In this document: in pieces, positions 1 through 6,804 of the stretch
How the letters are laid out: each line of letters opens with the position of its first letter
Numbering within the stretch: position 1 is the stretch's first letter
Source: QHWK01 sp035315685
GTDB taxonomy: Bacteria; Acidobacteriota; Vicinamibacteria; Vicinamibacterales; CAVVIG01
Length of the DNA stretch: 8,101 bases
Direction: 5' to 3'
NCBI GenBank assembly: GCA_035315685.1
Contig: DATFXR010000228.1
Coordinates: 1-8,101, forward strand
Made by a program: the position numbers and the translations under genes
The notes under the pieces: model-generated
What the model saw: the letters and a program-made list of their open reading frames with translations, nothing else
Database searches by the model: none
Told to the model about the DNA's origin: nothing

Positions 1-641
1 GGCCCAACCTCTCTGTCTTCCGCCACGACTCGCCGGTGTTCAGGCTGACAGGGTATCTGCCGATCTTCCCGATCGTGTTCAAGGAGAAGGCGGCGGCGAT
101 GATGACCGGCTCGACGGCCGGTTTCTACCAGTTCGCGCCGAAGAACAAGACAGTGTTCAGGCCTGACCTGGCCACGAAAACGGCCGCGGAAGTGCTGCGC
201 GGCGCGGGAGAAATCGGCGAGTCGCTCGAACGTCAACTGCAGCGCGTCTCGGCCGAGCCCTTGAAGCGCATCGACGATCCCGCGTCGACCGGTTGCAAGT
301 CTCCCTGGGAGGCGTACTGCCGCTCGATGGCGGTCGCCGTGGAGTTCGCGCTCAACCACGGATACCAGGTGCTCGTCGCCACGCAGCCGTACGGCGCCGG
401 TCAGTACTTCCGTCAGCGCCACGGCGAGCAGCAGTCCGAGATGGTCGCGATGCTGGAGCGGACCTTTCCAGGCAATCCTCGCCTTCGTTACGTGAATTTC
501 GGCGACGTCGTCGACCTGATGGACCGGAAAGTATCGTTCGATCGCATGCACCTGACCGCGCTCGGCAATCAGCGCATCGCCGCCGCGTTCGTGCAGCCGG
601 TGCTCGAGATGGCGGTGCTGCGCGAGCAGCACGACCAATGA
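1..641 (+). CDS. SGNH/GDSL-like hydrolase, C-terminal part (5' end outside window)
   Basis: The reading frame is open from base 3 to the stop at 639-641 and continues upstream of the window, so only about 212 C-terminal residues are visible; the GTG at 36 is an internal codon, not a convincing start. Near the end it carries an Asp-x-x-His element (Asp codon 540-542, His codon 549-551) inside FDRMHLTALGNQRIA. This is the block V catalytic Asp/His pattern of SGNH hydrolases, followed by the usual 'HLT..GN..IA' helix. A strand ending in VLVATQPYG (about 367-396) resembles the core strand found mid-domain in these enzymes. The nucleophile Ser and the Gly/Asn blocks would lie upstream and cannot be checked. 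In polysaccharide loci such proteins are often O-acetyl esterases or acyl-group enzymes, so action on a glycan is plausible but inferred. Its stop overlaps the next start (ATGA, 638-641). Confidence 0.75.
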   Translation, partial: PNLSVFRHDSPVFRLTGYLPIFPIVFKEKAAAMMTGSTAGFYQFAPKNKTVFRPDLATKTAAEVLRGAGEIGESLERQLQRVSAEPLKRIDDPASTGCKSPWEAYCRSMAVAVEFALNHGYQVLVATQPYGAGQYFRQRHGEQQSEMVAMLERTFPGNPRLRYVNFGDVVDLMDRKVSFDRMHLTALGNQRIAAAFVQPVLEMAVLREQHDQ

Positions 642-1774
642 AGCCGCTCGCGATGGCGACGGTGGTGTTCGCGGTGAGCGCGATTGTGCTCGCCGGTGTG
701 GCGGCCGTCTCGCCGGAACCCGATCACGTCACCGATCGCCGCGTGTACGAGCGGTCGGCGGAACAGGTGATCGTCCCGGACTGCTCCGACCTCCAGTGCT
801 TCCGGGTCCTGGTTCCGTGGGTGCTCGGACGCCTGCCGGGTTCGTCGGCACTACGGTGGAAGGCGTACGCCGCACTGGCGAACGCCGCCGCGGCGGCCGG
901 CGTGTGGATATTCTGCCTCACGATCGGCATCAATGAGCGCGCGGCACAGTTGGCGTCCGCGATGTCCGCGTGCGGATTTGGCGCTTTCTACACGCTCCAC
1001 GATCCGTTCACCTCCGATCCGCTGATGTACGCGCTCGGTCCGGCGATCAGCACGTCGCTCGTGACTGGACAGCTCGCGGTCGCCGCCGCGCTGAGCATCG
1101 TCGGCGCAACGGCGAAGGAGTTCGCCGCGGCGCCCGGGTATATCTTCACGCTGTATCACGCGTCGTGGCGGCAATGGGCCGCCGCATTCCGCGCCATGCT
1201 CGTTGGCAACGCCGCATTTCTGACCTGGGCGCTGCTCACGATCGTGCTGATGCTTCGCTTCAACTACTCCTGGGGATGGAACGGCGTCGGCTCGGCGAAT
1301 TTGAGCGGAGGCGCGGCGCTCGCGCTCTGGGCGGCGAAGCAGAGCGCGCGCGGCATCGTGTTCGCGATGTTCAACGAGTTCGGCGCGCTGTACGTGCTCG
1401 CACCGGCCGGGCTGCTGTTCGCAAGTCCGCGGTTGCGGCGGCTGGTGCTGGTCTCGCTGCCGATTGCAGCGCTGTTCGGATACGTGCAGCAGCCGGACCG
1501 CGCGTTCTGGAACTTTCATTTCCTCGTGACGCCGCTGGCCGCGCTGGTGCTCGAACGTGTTGCTCCGCGGCTGGCGTGGGCGGCGGTGGCATTGTTCGCG
1601 ATTGGCAACCTCCGGCTCGGCGCGCAGCTGCCGATCGCGCCGGTCGCGCGCCTGGCGATCGCCGGTTCCATCCTGCTCGCGTTCGCGGCGGCGGCAATCG
1701 CCATTCGGCGAGACCGAGACCTCCTCGCAGGCGGAGCGTCCCGCTCGCAGATGTTGCATGAAGCCGCGCCGTAG
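638..1774 (+). CDS. polytopic membrane protein, possible GT-C-type glycosyltransferase
   Basis: 378 residues; I do not recognise a named family. The start at 638 is chosen because ATGA couples it to the preceding stop; a second Met at residue 6 is an alternative. Residues 6-24 form the first membrane helix. A hydrophilic loop follows (about 25-72), rich in Asp, Arg and Glu and with two cysteines (C49, C54) just before FRVLVPWVLGRLPG. After it come roughly eight or nine further hydrophobic segments (about 77-97, 101-118, 140-157, 186-207, 247-262, 267-282, 292-306, 311-328, 335-355). One helix followed by a large acidic outer loop and then many helices is the outline of GT-C lipid-sugar-dependent glycosyltransferases, and the next gene clearly belongs to that class. 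Other visible elements are a HDPFTSDP stretch (121-128) and a KE pair at 160-161. Function as a glycosyltransferase or other glycan-modifying membrane enzyme is inferred from topology and context only. Confidence 0.7.
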   Translation: MKPLAMATVVFAVSAIVLAGVAAVSPEPDHVTDRRVYERSAEQVIVPDCSDLQCFRVLVPWVLGRLPGSSALRWKAYAALANAAAAAGVWIFCLTIGINERAAQLASAMSACGFGAFYTLHDPFTSDPLMYALGPAISTSLVTGQLAVAAALSIVGATAKEFAAAPGYIFTLYHASWRQWAAAFRAMLVGNAAFLTWALLTIVLMLRFNYSWGWNGVGSANLSGGAALALWAAKQSARGIVFAMFNEFGALYVLAPAGLLFASPRLRRLVLVSLPIAALFGYVQQPDRAFWNFHFLVTPLAALVLERVAPRLAWAAVALFAIGNLRLGAQLPIAPVARLAIAGSILLAFAAAAIAIRRDRDLLAGGASRSQMLHEAAP

Positions 1775-3533
1775 CCGATGGCTTCCCGTTGTCGCGCTTG
1801 CCGCGGTGACCGCGGCGCTGTATGGATGGCGTCTTGGCGCCGCCCCGATTTACGTCTCGCCAGACGAAGCGATCATTGCCGTGGACGCGCATTCGCTGGC
1901 GACGACCGGCAGCGACGTTCACGGCCGCGTCCTGCCGTTGTACTTTCAGGTGCAGCTGCCGGGCGAGACGCGCATGGGCTGGTTCACGCCGGCGATCTTC
2001 TATCTGTCCGCGTTGGTTTACCGGGTGCTGCCGTTCACCGAGGCGACGATTCGAGTGCCGACGGTGATCGTCGCGATGGTGGACGTCGTGCTGATGTACT
2101 TCGCCGGCGCGAAGTTGTTCAAAGCGCGGTGGCTGGCGACCGCCGCGGCGCTGATGCTCGCCGCGACGCCCGCGCACTTCATCCTGGGCCGCTACGCGCT
2201 CGACTACCTCTATCCGCTGCCGTTCGTACTCGGATGGCTCGTCTGCCTGCTGACGTTCCTCGACACCGATCGCGTGCCATGGCTGGTTGCCGGTGCGGCG
2301 ATTCTGGGCATCGGCTTCTTCAGCTACATCGCCGCCGTGGTGATGATGCCGCTCTACCTGCTGGCGACGTGGCTCCTCGTCTCGCTGAAGCCGCGGCCCG
2401 CACGACCGATCGCGGTGTCCGCCGTCGCGTTTGCTGCGCCGCTGCTCCCGCTCGTGCCGTGGCTGATGCGGCATCCGACCGCGATCGTCGAAACCGTCGC
2501 CCGCTACGATCTCTACGACACGAAGTCGCTCAATGTGCTGCAGGGGATCCGTTCGTTCCTCAGTTTTCCCAACGTCGAACGTCTGACCGCCTCGTACTGG
2601 ACGTTCTTCAGTCCCGCGTTTCTGTTCTTTTCCGGCGACCGGCAGATGATGTTCTCGACGCGGACCACTGGCGTCTTCCTGTTGCCGCTTGCCGTCCTGC
2701 TGATCGTTGGCCTGCGTTTCGCGCTGATCGAATGGAAGCAGCCGCGCGTTCTCCTCGTGCTGCTTGGTTTCGCCACCGCGCCAGTCGCAGCGCTGCTCGG
2801 CGCCGAGGATGGCGCCATCACCCGCGCCGTCGAGTTGCTGCCATTCACGATTCTTCTTGCGACACACGGCGTCGAGTATCTCTGGGATCTGTCCGCGCGG
2901 CCGGCGCCGCGCGCCATCGTCGTCGGCGTTGCTGCAGTTCTGCTCGCGGTCGTGCTGCCGTACGGCGCGTGGACAGCACTCGCCCGCGGCAGGCTTGCGA
3001 CCACGGCGCTGGGCGTCGGCGTGATCGCGGGCGCCGCGATTGTGACGGCGCCGACCGTCGAGCGCTTTTCGTCGAGTCGTGTGGCCGTGTGCGTCGTGCT
3101 GGCGTTGATGGCTGCCCAGTTCGGGTGGTTCACCAGGGACTACTTCACTGACTACCGTCTGCGGTCGAGTAACTGGCTCGGTGGGAACCTGCGCGGTGCG
3201 CTCGAGGAGCTGATCGCGCTGGACGAGCGCGATCGTCCGCCGCGGATCTACTTCAGCATTCTCGCGTCGACGAGCGGGCTGATGGACATCCGCAACCGGT
3301 GGATGAGCAGCTACTGGGACTTCTACCTGATCAAGCATGACAGACGGGATCTGCTCGATCGGACGGCGTCGCTCGACACGGCGCACGTGTCCGACGTGCC
3401 GCCGGGCAGCCTCGTGCTGGCGAACATCGGCGAGACCAACACCGGCGCGCTCGTCCGCTCCGGCGCGTTGACGGTGGCTCGCGTCATCCCTGAGGTTCAG
3501 GGGGAGCCGTTCTTCGAGATCCTGAAGCGCTGA
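1758..3533 (+). CDS. GT39/ArnT-like membrane glycosyltransferase (PMT_2-type, GT-C fold)
   Basis: 591 residues. The ATG at 1758 lies within the end of the preceding gene (17-base overlap) and gives a short positively charged N-terminus before the first helix (about 9-25), as expected for this family; the frame is open further upstream, but that would add a non-membrane Arg-rich extension. The first outer loop holds a Asp-Glu pair at residues 36-37 in SPDEAIIAVDAHSLATTG, matching the catalytic acidic motif of protein O-mannosyltransferase/ArnT-like enzymes. It is followed by DVHGRVLPLYF and WFTPAIFYLSALV, also typical of the family. About ten more membrane helices follow, then a soluble C-terminal segment (about 465-591), probably periplasmic. 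Such enzymes use a polyprenyl-phosphate sugar to glycosylate a lipid, glycan or protein outside the inner membrane. Donor and acceptor cannot be read from sequence. Family-level assignment is firm; ArnT itself (lipid A aminoarabinose transfer) is not claimed. Confidence 0.85.
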   Translation: MKPRRSRWLPVVALAAVTAALYGWRLGAAPIYVSPDEAIIAVDAHSLATTGSDVHGRVLPLYFQVQLPGETRMGWFTPAIFYLSALVYRVLPFTEATIRVPTVIVAMVDVVLMYFAGAKLFKARWLATAAALMLAATPAHFILGRYALDYLYPLPFVLGWLVCLLTFLDTDRVPWLVAGAAILGIGFFSYIAAVVMMPLYLLATWLLVSLKPRPARPIAVSAVAFAAPLLPLVPWLMRHPTAIVETVARYDLYDTKSLNVLQGIRSFLSFPNVERLTASYWTFFSPAFLFFSGDRQMMFSTRTTGVFLLPLAVLLIVGLRFALIEWKQPRVLLVLLGFATAPVAALLGAEDGAITRAVELLPFTILLATHGVEYLWDLSARPAPRAIVVGVAAVLLAVVLPYGAWTALARGRLATTALGVGVIAGAAIVTAPTVERFSSSRVAVCVVLALMAAQFGWFTRDYFTDYRLRSSNWLGGNLRGALEELIALDERDRPPRIYFSILASTSGLMDIRNRWMSSYWDFYLIKHDRRDLLDRTASLDTAHVSDVPPGSLVLANIGETNTGALVRSGALTVARVIPEVQGEPFFEILKR

Positions 3534-3541
3534 ACCCCTGA
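3488..3541 (+). other. overlapping inverted repeats at the GT39 / SxtJ junction
   Basis: CCCTGA (3488-3493) and TCAGGG (3497-3502) form a perfect 6-bp stem with a 3-base loop inside the end of the GT39 gene. The same arm extended by one base, TCAGGGG (3497-3503), can also pair with CCCCTGA (3535-3541), which includes the first base of the SxtJ start codon. The two pairings exclude each other. There is no T-run, so this is not an intrinsic terminator. A role in controlling translation of the next gene is possible, but in such GC-rich coding DNA the repeats may be chance. Confidence 0.25.
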
Positions 3542-3945
3542 TGACGTCGACCGCAAGAAAGGGCAGGAGCAACGAGGAGCGCTCGTTCGGCGTCTCGGTC
3601 GGGATCGTGCTTTGCATCGTCGCCGCCGTTCTGTTGTGGCGCGGCCGCCTGGGCCGCGCGGAAATCGTCGGCGGGATCGGCCTCGTGCTGCTCGCATGCG
3701 GCCTCGTCTATCCTCCGATCCTGAAATACCCGAGCGCTGCCTGGTGGCGCTTTTCGCGCGCGCTCGGCTACGTCAACGCACGTGTGCTGCTGACCGTGCT
3801 GTTCTCGCTCGTGCTCGTTCCGTTGTCTCTCGTCTGGAAGTTGACCGGTAAGGATCCATTGACCAGGCGCCGCGCCGCGTGGCCCGGGTGGCGGCCGTAT
3901 CCACTGCGCTATCGCGACAGTAAGCATTACGAGCGGATGTTCTGA
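3541..3945 (+). CDS. SxtJ-family small membrane protein
   Basis: 134 residues. A charged N-terminus of about 15 residues is followed by three hydrophobic helices (about 17-34, 41-62 and 81-100). A basic cytoplasmic tail contains KLTGKDPLTRR and ends in RDSKHYERMF. Length, topology, the YPPI/SAAWWRFS segment between helices 2 and 3 and the aromatic-basic C-terminus match the family named after SxtJ of saxitoxin clusters; this is recognised from memory of the family. The biochemical role is unknown. Members are commonly found beside O-carbamoyltransferases, and here one lies two genes downstream, with a DUF5989-like gene between them. It starts 7 bases after the GT39 stop, with no strong Shine-Dalgarno visible (upstream sequence GAACCCCTG), which suggests coupled translation. 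A scaffold or membrane-recruitment role for the carbamoyltransferase is a guess. Confidence 0.8.
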   Translation: MTSTARKGRSNEERSFGVSVGIVLCIVAAVLLWRGRLGRAEIVGGIGLVLLACGLVYPPILKYPSAAWWRFSRALGYVNARVLLTVLFSLVLVPLSLVWKLTGKDPLTRRRAAWPGWRPYPLRYRDSKHYERMF

Positions 3946-3958
3946 AGGCGGAAGTCCC

Positions 3959-4117
3959 ATGAGCAAAAGTCGTGTCTTCGCGGAGTTCCTGCAGTTCCTG
4001 CGTCAGGAAAAGAAATACTGGCTCGTGCCGATCGTGCTGGTGTTCGTGCTGTTCGGACTCCTCATCGTGTTCTCGCAATCGAGCGCCGTCGCGCCGTTCA
4101 TCTACACGCTGTTCTAG
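3959..4117 (+). CDS. DUF5989 / SxtK-like 52-residue single-helix membrane protein
   Basis: 52 residues, ATG at 3959, TAG at 4115-4117. An amphipathic basic N-terminus (FAEFLQFLRQEKKYW, residues 7-21) leads into one long hydrophobic helix (about 21-38). The protein ends in the segment SQSSAVAPFIYTLF, which I recognise as the hallmark C-terminus of the DUF5989 family. A purine-rich sequence AAGGCGGAAG at 3945-3954 is a plausible ribosome binding site. It sits between the SxtJ-family gene (13 bases upstream) and the carbamoyltransferase (6 bases downstream), the order also seen in other carbamoyltransferase loci. No function is established. Its size puts it below common gene-finding length limits, but the reading frame, ribosome binding site, spacing and conserved ending make it a real gene. 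It may bring the soluble carbamoyltransferase to the membrane or regulate it (inference). Confidence 0.85.
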   Translation: MSKSRVFAEFLQFLRQEKKYWLVPIVLVFVLFGLLIVFSQSSAVAPFIYTLF

Positions 4118-4123
4118 TCGCGG

Positions 4124-6007
4124 GTGCCGACTCGGATCCTCGGAATCTCGGCCTACTACCACGACTCGGCTGCCTGTCTGCTCGAAGACGGCCGTCTGGT
4201 CGCGGCCGCGCAGGAAGAGCGCTTCACGCGCAGGAAGCACGACGCCGGGTTTCCCGCCCGCGCCGTCGAGTACTGCCTGCGCGAAGCAGGGATCGGCGTC
4301 GCGGATCTGAACCTCGTCGGCTTCTATGAAAAGCCGCTGGTGAAGTTCGCGCGGCTCCTCGAAACCTACGCCGCGTGCGCGCCGCGCGGCTGGCGGTCGT
4401 ACCTGATGGCCATGCCGTTGTGGCTCAGCGAGAAGCTGTGGATGAGCGACGACATCCGCGGCCATCTCGACGGCTACCAGGGCGAGATCCTGTTCGGCGA
4501 GCATCACGAATCGCACGCCGCCTCCGCGTTCTATCCATCGCCGTTCGAGCAGGCGGCAATCGTCACCATGGACGGCGTCGGCGAATGGGCCACTTCGTCC
4601 ATCGGTGTCGGGCGCGGCACCGACCTCGAGATGCTGCGCGAGATCCGCTTTCCGCATTCGCTCGGGCTGCTCTATTCGGCATTCACCTACTTCACCGGCT
4701 TCCGCGTGAACTCGGGCGAATACAAGGTGATGGGACTCGCGCCGTACGGCGAGCCGAAGTACGTGAGGACGATCAAGGACCACCTGCTCGAGATTCGCGA
4801 CGACGGCAGCCTGTGGATGAACATGGACTATTTCACCTACCCGCACGGCCTGACGATGACCGGCCGTCGGTTCGCGGGGTTGTTCGGCGGTCCCCCGCGC
4901 GCGCCCGAGTCGAAGCTGACCCAGCGCGAGATGGATCTCGCGCGTTCGGTGCAGGACGTCACCGAGGAGGTGATGCTGAAGATGAGCGCATTCGCCCGAC
5001 GCGAGACCGGGATGCGCGATCTCTGCCTCGCCGGCGGCGTCGCGCTCAACTGCGTCGGCAACGGGCGCATCCTGCGCGAGGGCGCATTCGATCAGATCTG
5101 GATTCAGCCGGCGGCGGGCGATGCCGGCGGTGCGGTCGGCGTCGCGTTCAGCCTGTGGCATCGCTACCTCGGCAAGCCGCGCATCAGCGCCGAGGCAGCC
5201 GGGTCGTGGGAGCGTCCGTCGGCCGCGCCGGTCCGCACCGGTGCGCCGCGCTACGCCGACGGCATGCGCGGCGCGTATCTCGGCCCTCGCTTCAGTGAAG
5301 CGGAGATCGACGCGTTTCTCCGCGGGCACGGGTATCCGGCGACGCGAGTCGAGCCCGGCGCGCTCGCCGATCACGTCGCGCGGCTGATCGCCGAGGAGAA
5401 AGTGATCGGGCTGCTCCAGGGGCGGATGGAGTTCGGCCCGCGCGCGCTCGGCGGCCGGTCGATCATCGGCGATGCGCGGTCACCGAAGATGCAGTCGGTG
5501 ATGAACCTGAAGATCAAGTACCGCGAGTCGTTCCGGCCGTTCGCGCCGTCGGTGCTGCGCGAGCACGCCGCCGACTGGTTCGACCTCGACGCCGACAGCC
5601 CGTACATGCTGCTGGTCGCCGACGTGCTGCCGTCGCGGCGCCTGCCGGTTCCCGACGGCTCGCAGGCGCTGTGGGGCATCGAGAAGCTCAATCTGCCGCG
5701 CTCCACCATTCCCGCGGTCACCCACGTCGATTACTCGGCCCGCGTTCAGACCGTTCGCCGCGACACCAACCCGCTCTACTACGACATCCTCGACGCCTTC
5801 TACCGCCGGACCGGTTGCCCGGTCGTGGTGAACACGTCGTTCAACGTGCGCGGCGAGCCGATCGTCTGCACCCCGGAAGACGCGTTCCGCTGTTTCATGC
5901 GCACCGAGATGGACGCACTGGTGCTCGAGAACTTCGTGCTCGAGAAACATCAGCAGACGCCGGTCACCGACGACGCGTCGTGGAAGCAGGAGTTCGTGCT
6001 CGATTGA
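4124..6007 (+). CDS. O-carbamoyltransferase (NodU/CmcH/TobZ/SxtI family)
   Basis: 627 residues, a normal full length for the family. The GTG start at 4124 is chosen because it gives MPTRILGISAYYHDSAACL, the family's standard N-terminus; no clear Shine-Dalgarno is present, so coupling to the preceding stop 6 bases away is likely. The N-terminal Kae1-like domain (about 3-345) has H13, the metal-site motif HHESH (127-131; H127 and H131 fit the two His ligands) and D150 in DGVGEW. It also has GEYKVMGLAPYG (198-209), LAGGVALNC (302-310) and PAAGDAGGAVG (329-339). The C-terminal domain (about 385-605) has QGRMEFGPRALGGRSI (432-447), RESFRPFAPS (467-476) and NTSFNVRGEPIV (570-581). Family enzymes use carbamoyl phosphate and ATP, via carbamoyl-adenylate, to carbamoylate a hydroxyl of a sugar or other small molecule in the cytoplasm. 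The acceptor here is unknown; the adjoining exporter suggests a glycan or nucleotide sugar. All motifs look intact. Confidence 0.95.
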   Translation: MPTRILGISAYYHDSAACLLEDGRLVAAAQEERFTRRKHDAGFPARAVEYCLREAGIGVADLNLVGFYEKPLVKFARLLETYAACAPRGWRSYLMAMPLWLSEKLWMSDDIRGHLDGYQGEILFGEHHESHAASAFYPSPFEQAAIVTMDGVGEWATSSIGVGRGTDLEMLREIRFPHSLGLLYSAFTYFTGFRVNSGEYKVMGLAPYGEPKYVRTIKDHLLEIRDDGSLWMNMDYFTYPHGLTMTGRRFAGLFGGPPRAPESKLTQREMDLARSVQDVTEEVMLKMSAFARRETGMRDLCLAGGVALNCVGNGRILREGAFDQIWIQPAAGDAGGAVGVAFSLWHRYLGKPRISAEAAGSWERPSAAPVRTGAPRYADGMRGAYLGPRFSEAEIDAFLRGHGYPATRVEPGALADHVARLIAEEKVIGLLQGRMEFGPRALGGRSIIGDARSPKMQSVMNLKIKYRESFRPFAPSVLREHAADWFDLDADSPYMLLVADVLPSRRLPVPDGSQALWGIEKLNLPRSTIPAVTHVDYSARVQTVRRDTNPLYYDILDAFYRRTGCPVVVNTSFNVRGEPIVCTPEDAFRCFMRTEMDALVLENFVLEKHQQTPVTDDASWKQEFVLD

Positions 6008-6804
6008 TGCACGAGCTGACGGATCGCGCCGATCGGCTCTCGCCGGCGGCCTACTGGGAACTGCTGATGAACCTCACCAGGCGCGAGGTCAAAGGACGCT
6101 ACAGCCAGTCGTTCTTCGGCATCGCCTGGGCCATCGCGCAGCCGCTGGCGACGATGGCGGTCTTCACCATCGTTTTCGCGCGGCTCGCGAAGATGCCGTC
6201 CGGCGGCGCGCCGTATCCGATCTTCGCCTACGCCGCGCTGGTGCCGTGGTTCTTCTTCTCGAACTCCGTTGCATCCGGGACGCTGAGCCTGATCACCTAT
6301 CGCAACATCGTCACCAAGACCTATTTCCCGCGGGAGATCGTTCCGCTCGCTCAGGTCTGTTCGCGGCTGATCGATTTCGCCGCGGCTGCGGCGCTCTACA
6401 CCCTGCTGATGATCTACTACCGCGTGCCGCTCGGTCCGTGGGCGCTGATGACGCCGTTCTTCTTCGTGCTGCTGCTGCTGTTCACGACCGGCCTGACCCT
6501 CGCGACCTCCGCGGTCAACGTTTTCTACCGTGACGTCAACCCGGTCGTGCAGATCGCATTGCAACTGTGGCTGTATCTCACACCGGTCGCCTACCCGCTC
6601 GCAGCCGTGTCAGCGCGCTTCCGCCCGCTGTTCGTGCTCAACCCGCTGAGCGCGATCGTCGAAGGCTTCCGCGCGTCCCTCGTGTTCGGCCGGGCGCCGG
6701 AGTGGCCGCTCGTCGCGATCTCGGCGGCGATCACCATGGCACTGTTCCTCACCGCGTTCGCATCGTTCAAGAAGATGGACAGGTACTTCGCCGACGTCAT
6801 CTGA
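6007..6804 (+). CDS. ABC-2 type polysaccharide export permease (Wzm/TagG-like)
   Basis: 265 residues, typical length. The ATG at 6007 shares a base with the preceding TGA (TGATG, 6005-6009). The N-terminal cytoplasmic helix carries LTRREVKGRYSQSFFGIAW (23-41), the signature entry of O-antigen/teichoic-acid ABC permeases. Six hydrophobic segments follow, at about 35-58, 70-92, 112-137, 143-170, 183-205 and 233-254. Family motifs are TKTYFPREI (103-111), NVFYRDV (171-177), LTPVAYP (191-197) and LNPLSAIVEGFR (211-222). It would dimerise in the inner membrane and form the channel for a lipid-linked glycan, working with the ATPase encoded next. The pairing, order and overlap (TGATG, 6802-6806) with that ATPase are standard for Wzm-Wzt. 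The substrate cannot be told from sequence; O-antigen-like polysaccharide, capsule or glycolipid are all possible. I withhold a gene symbol because wzm and tagG homologues are not distinguishable here. Confidence 0.93.
   Translation: MHELTDRADRLSPAAYWELLMNLTRREVKGRYSQSFFGIAWAIAQPLATMAVFTIVFARLAKMPSGGAPYPIFAYAALVPWFFFSNSVASGTLSLITYRNIVTKTYFPREIVPLAQVCSRLIDFAAAAALYTLLMIYYRVPLGPWALMTPFFFVLLLLFTTGLTLATSAVNVFYRDVNPVVQIALQLWLYLTPVAYPLAAVSARFRPLFVLNPLSAIVEGFRASLVFGRAPEWPLVAISAAITMALFLTAFASFKKMDRYFADVI

Noticed and set aside
636..1782. Shared start context ATGAAGCCGC at 638 and 1758, possibly a duplication of two related membrane genes
   Set aside because: Identity is limited to about ten bases around the start codons. 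The two proteins differ in length and in motifs beyond the MKP start, so this is probably coincidence.
1371..3617. Very long open frame on the minus strand (748 codons) opposite the two membrane-protein genes
   Set aside because: Its translation is extremely rich in Arg, Gln, His and Glu with no domain or hydrophobic pattern, as expected for the complement of GC-rich coding DNA. The + strand frames encode coherent membrane proteins with family motifs.
3982..4006. Short direct repeat of TTCCTGC within the 52-residue gene
   Set aside because: It simply encodes the FLQFLR pattern of the amphipathic helix; only two copies and no sign of a regulatory role.
3773..5374. Long minus-strand open frame (533 codons) opposite the SxtJ-to-carbamoyltransferase region
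   Set aside because: Low-complexity Arg/Ala/Glu/His composition, no recognisable motif, and it spans three convincing + strand genes. Treated as a compositional shadow.
3541..6007. Part of a saxitoxin-type toxin biosynthesis cluster
   Set aside because: Only the SxtJ, SxtK and SxtI-like families are present. No polyketide synthase-like SxtA, amidinotransferase or dioxygenase genes are seen, and the neighbours are glycan glycosyltransferases and a polysaccharide exporter.
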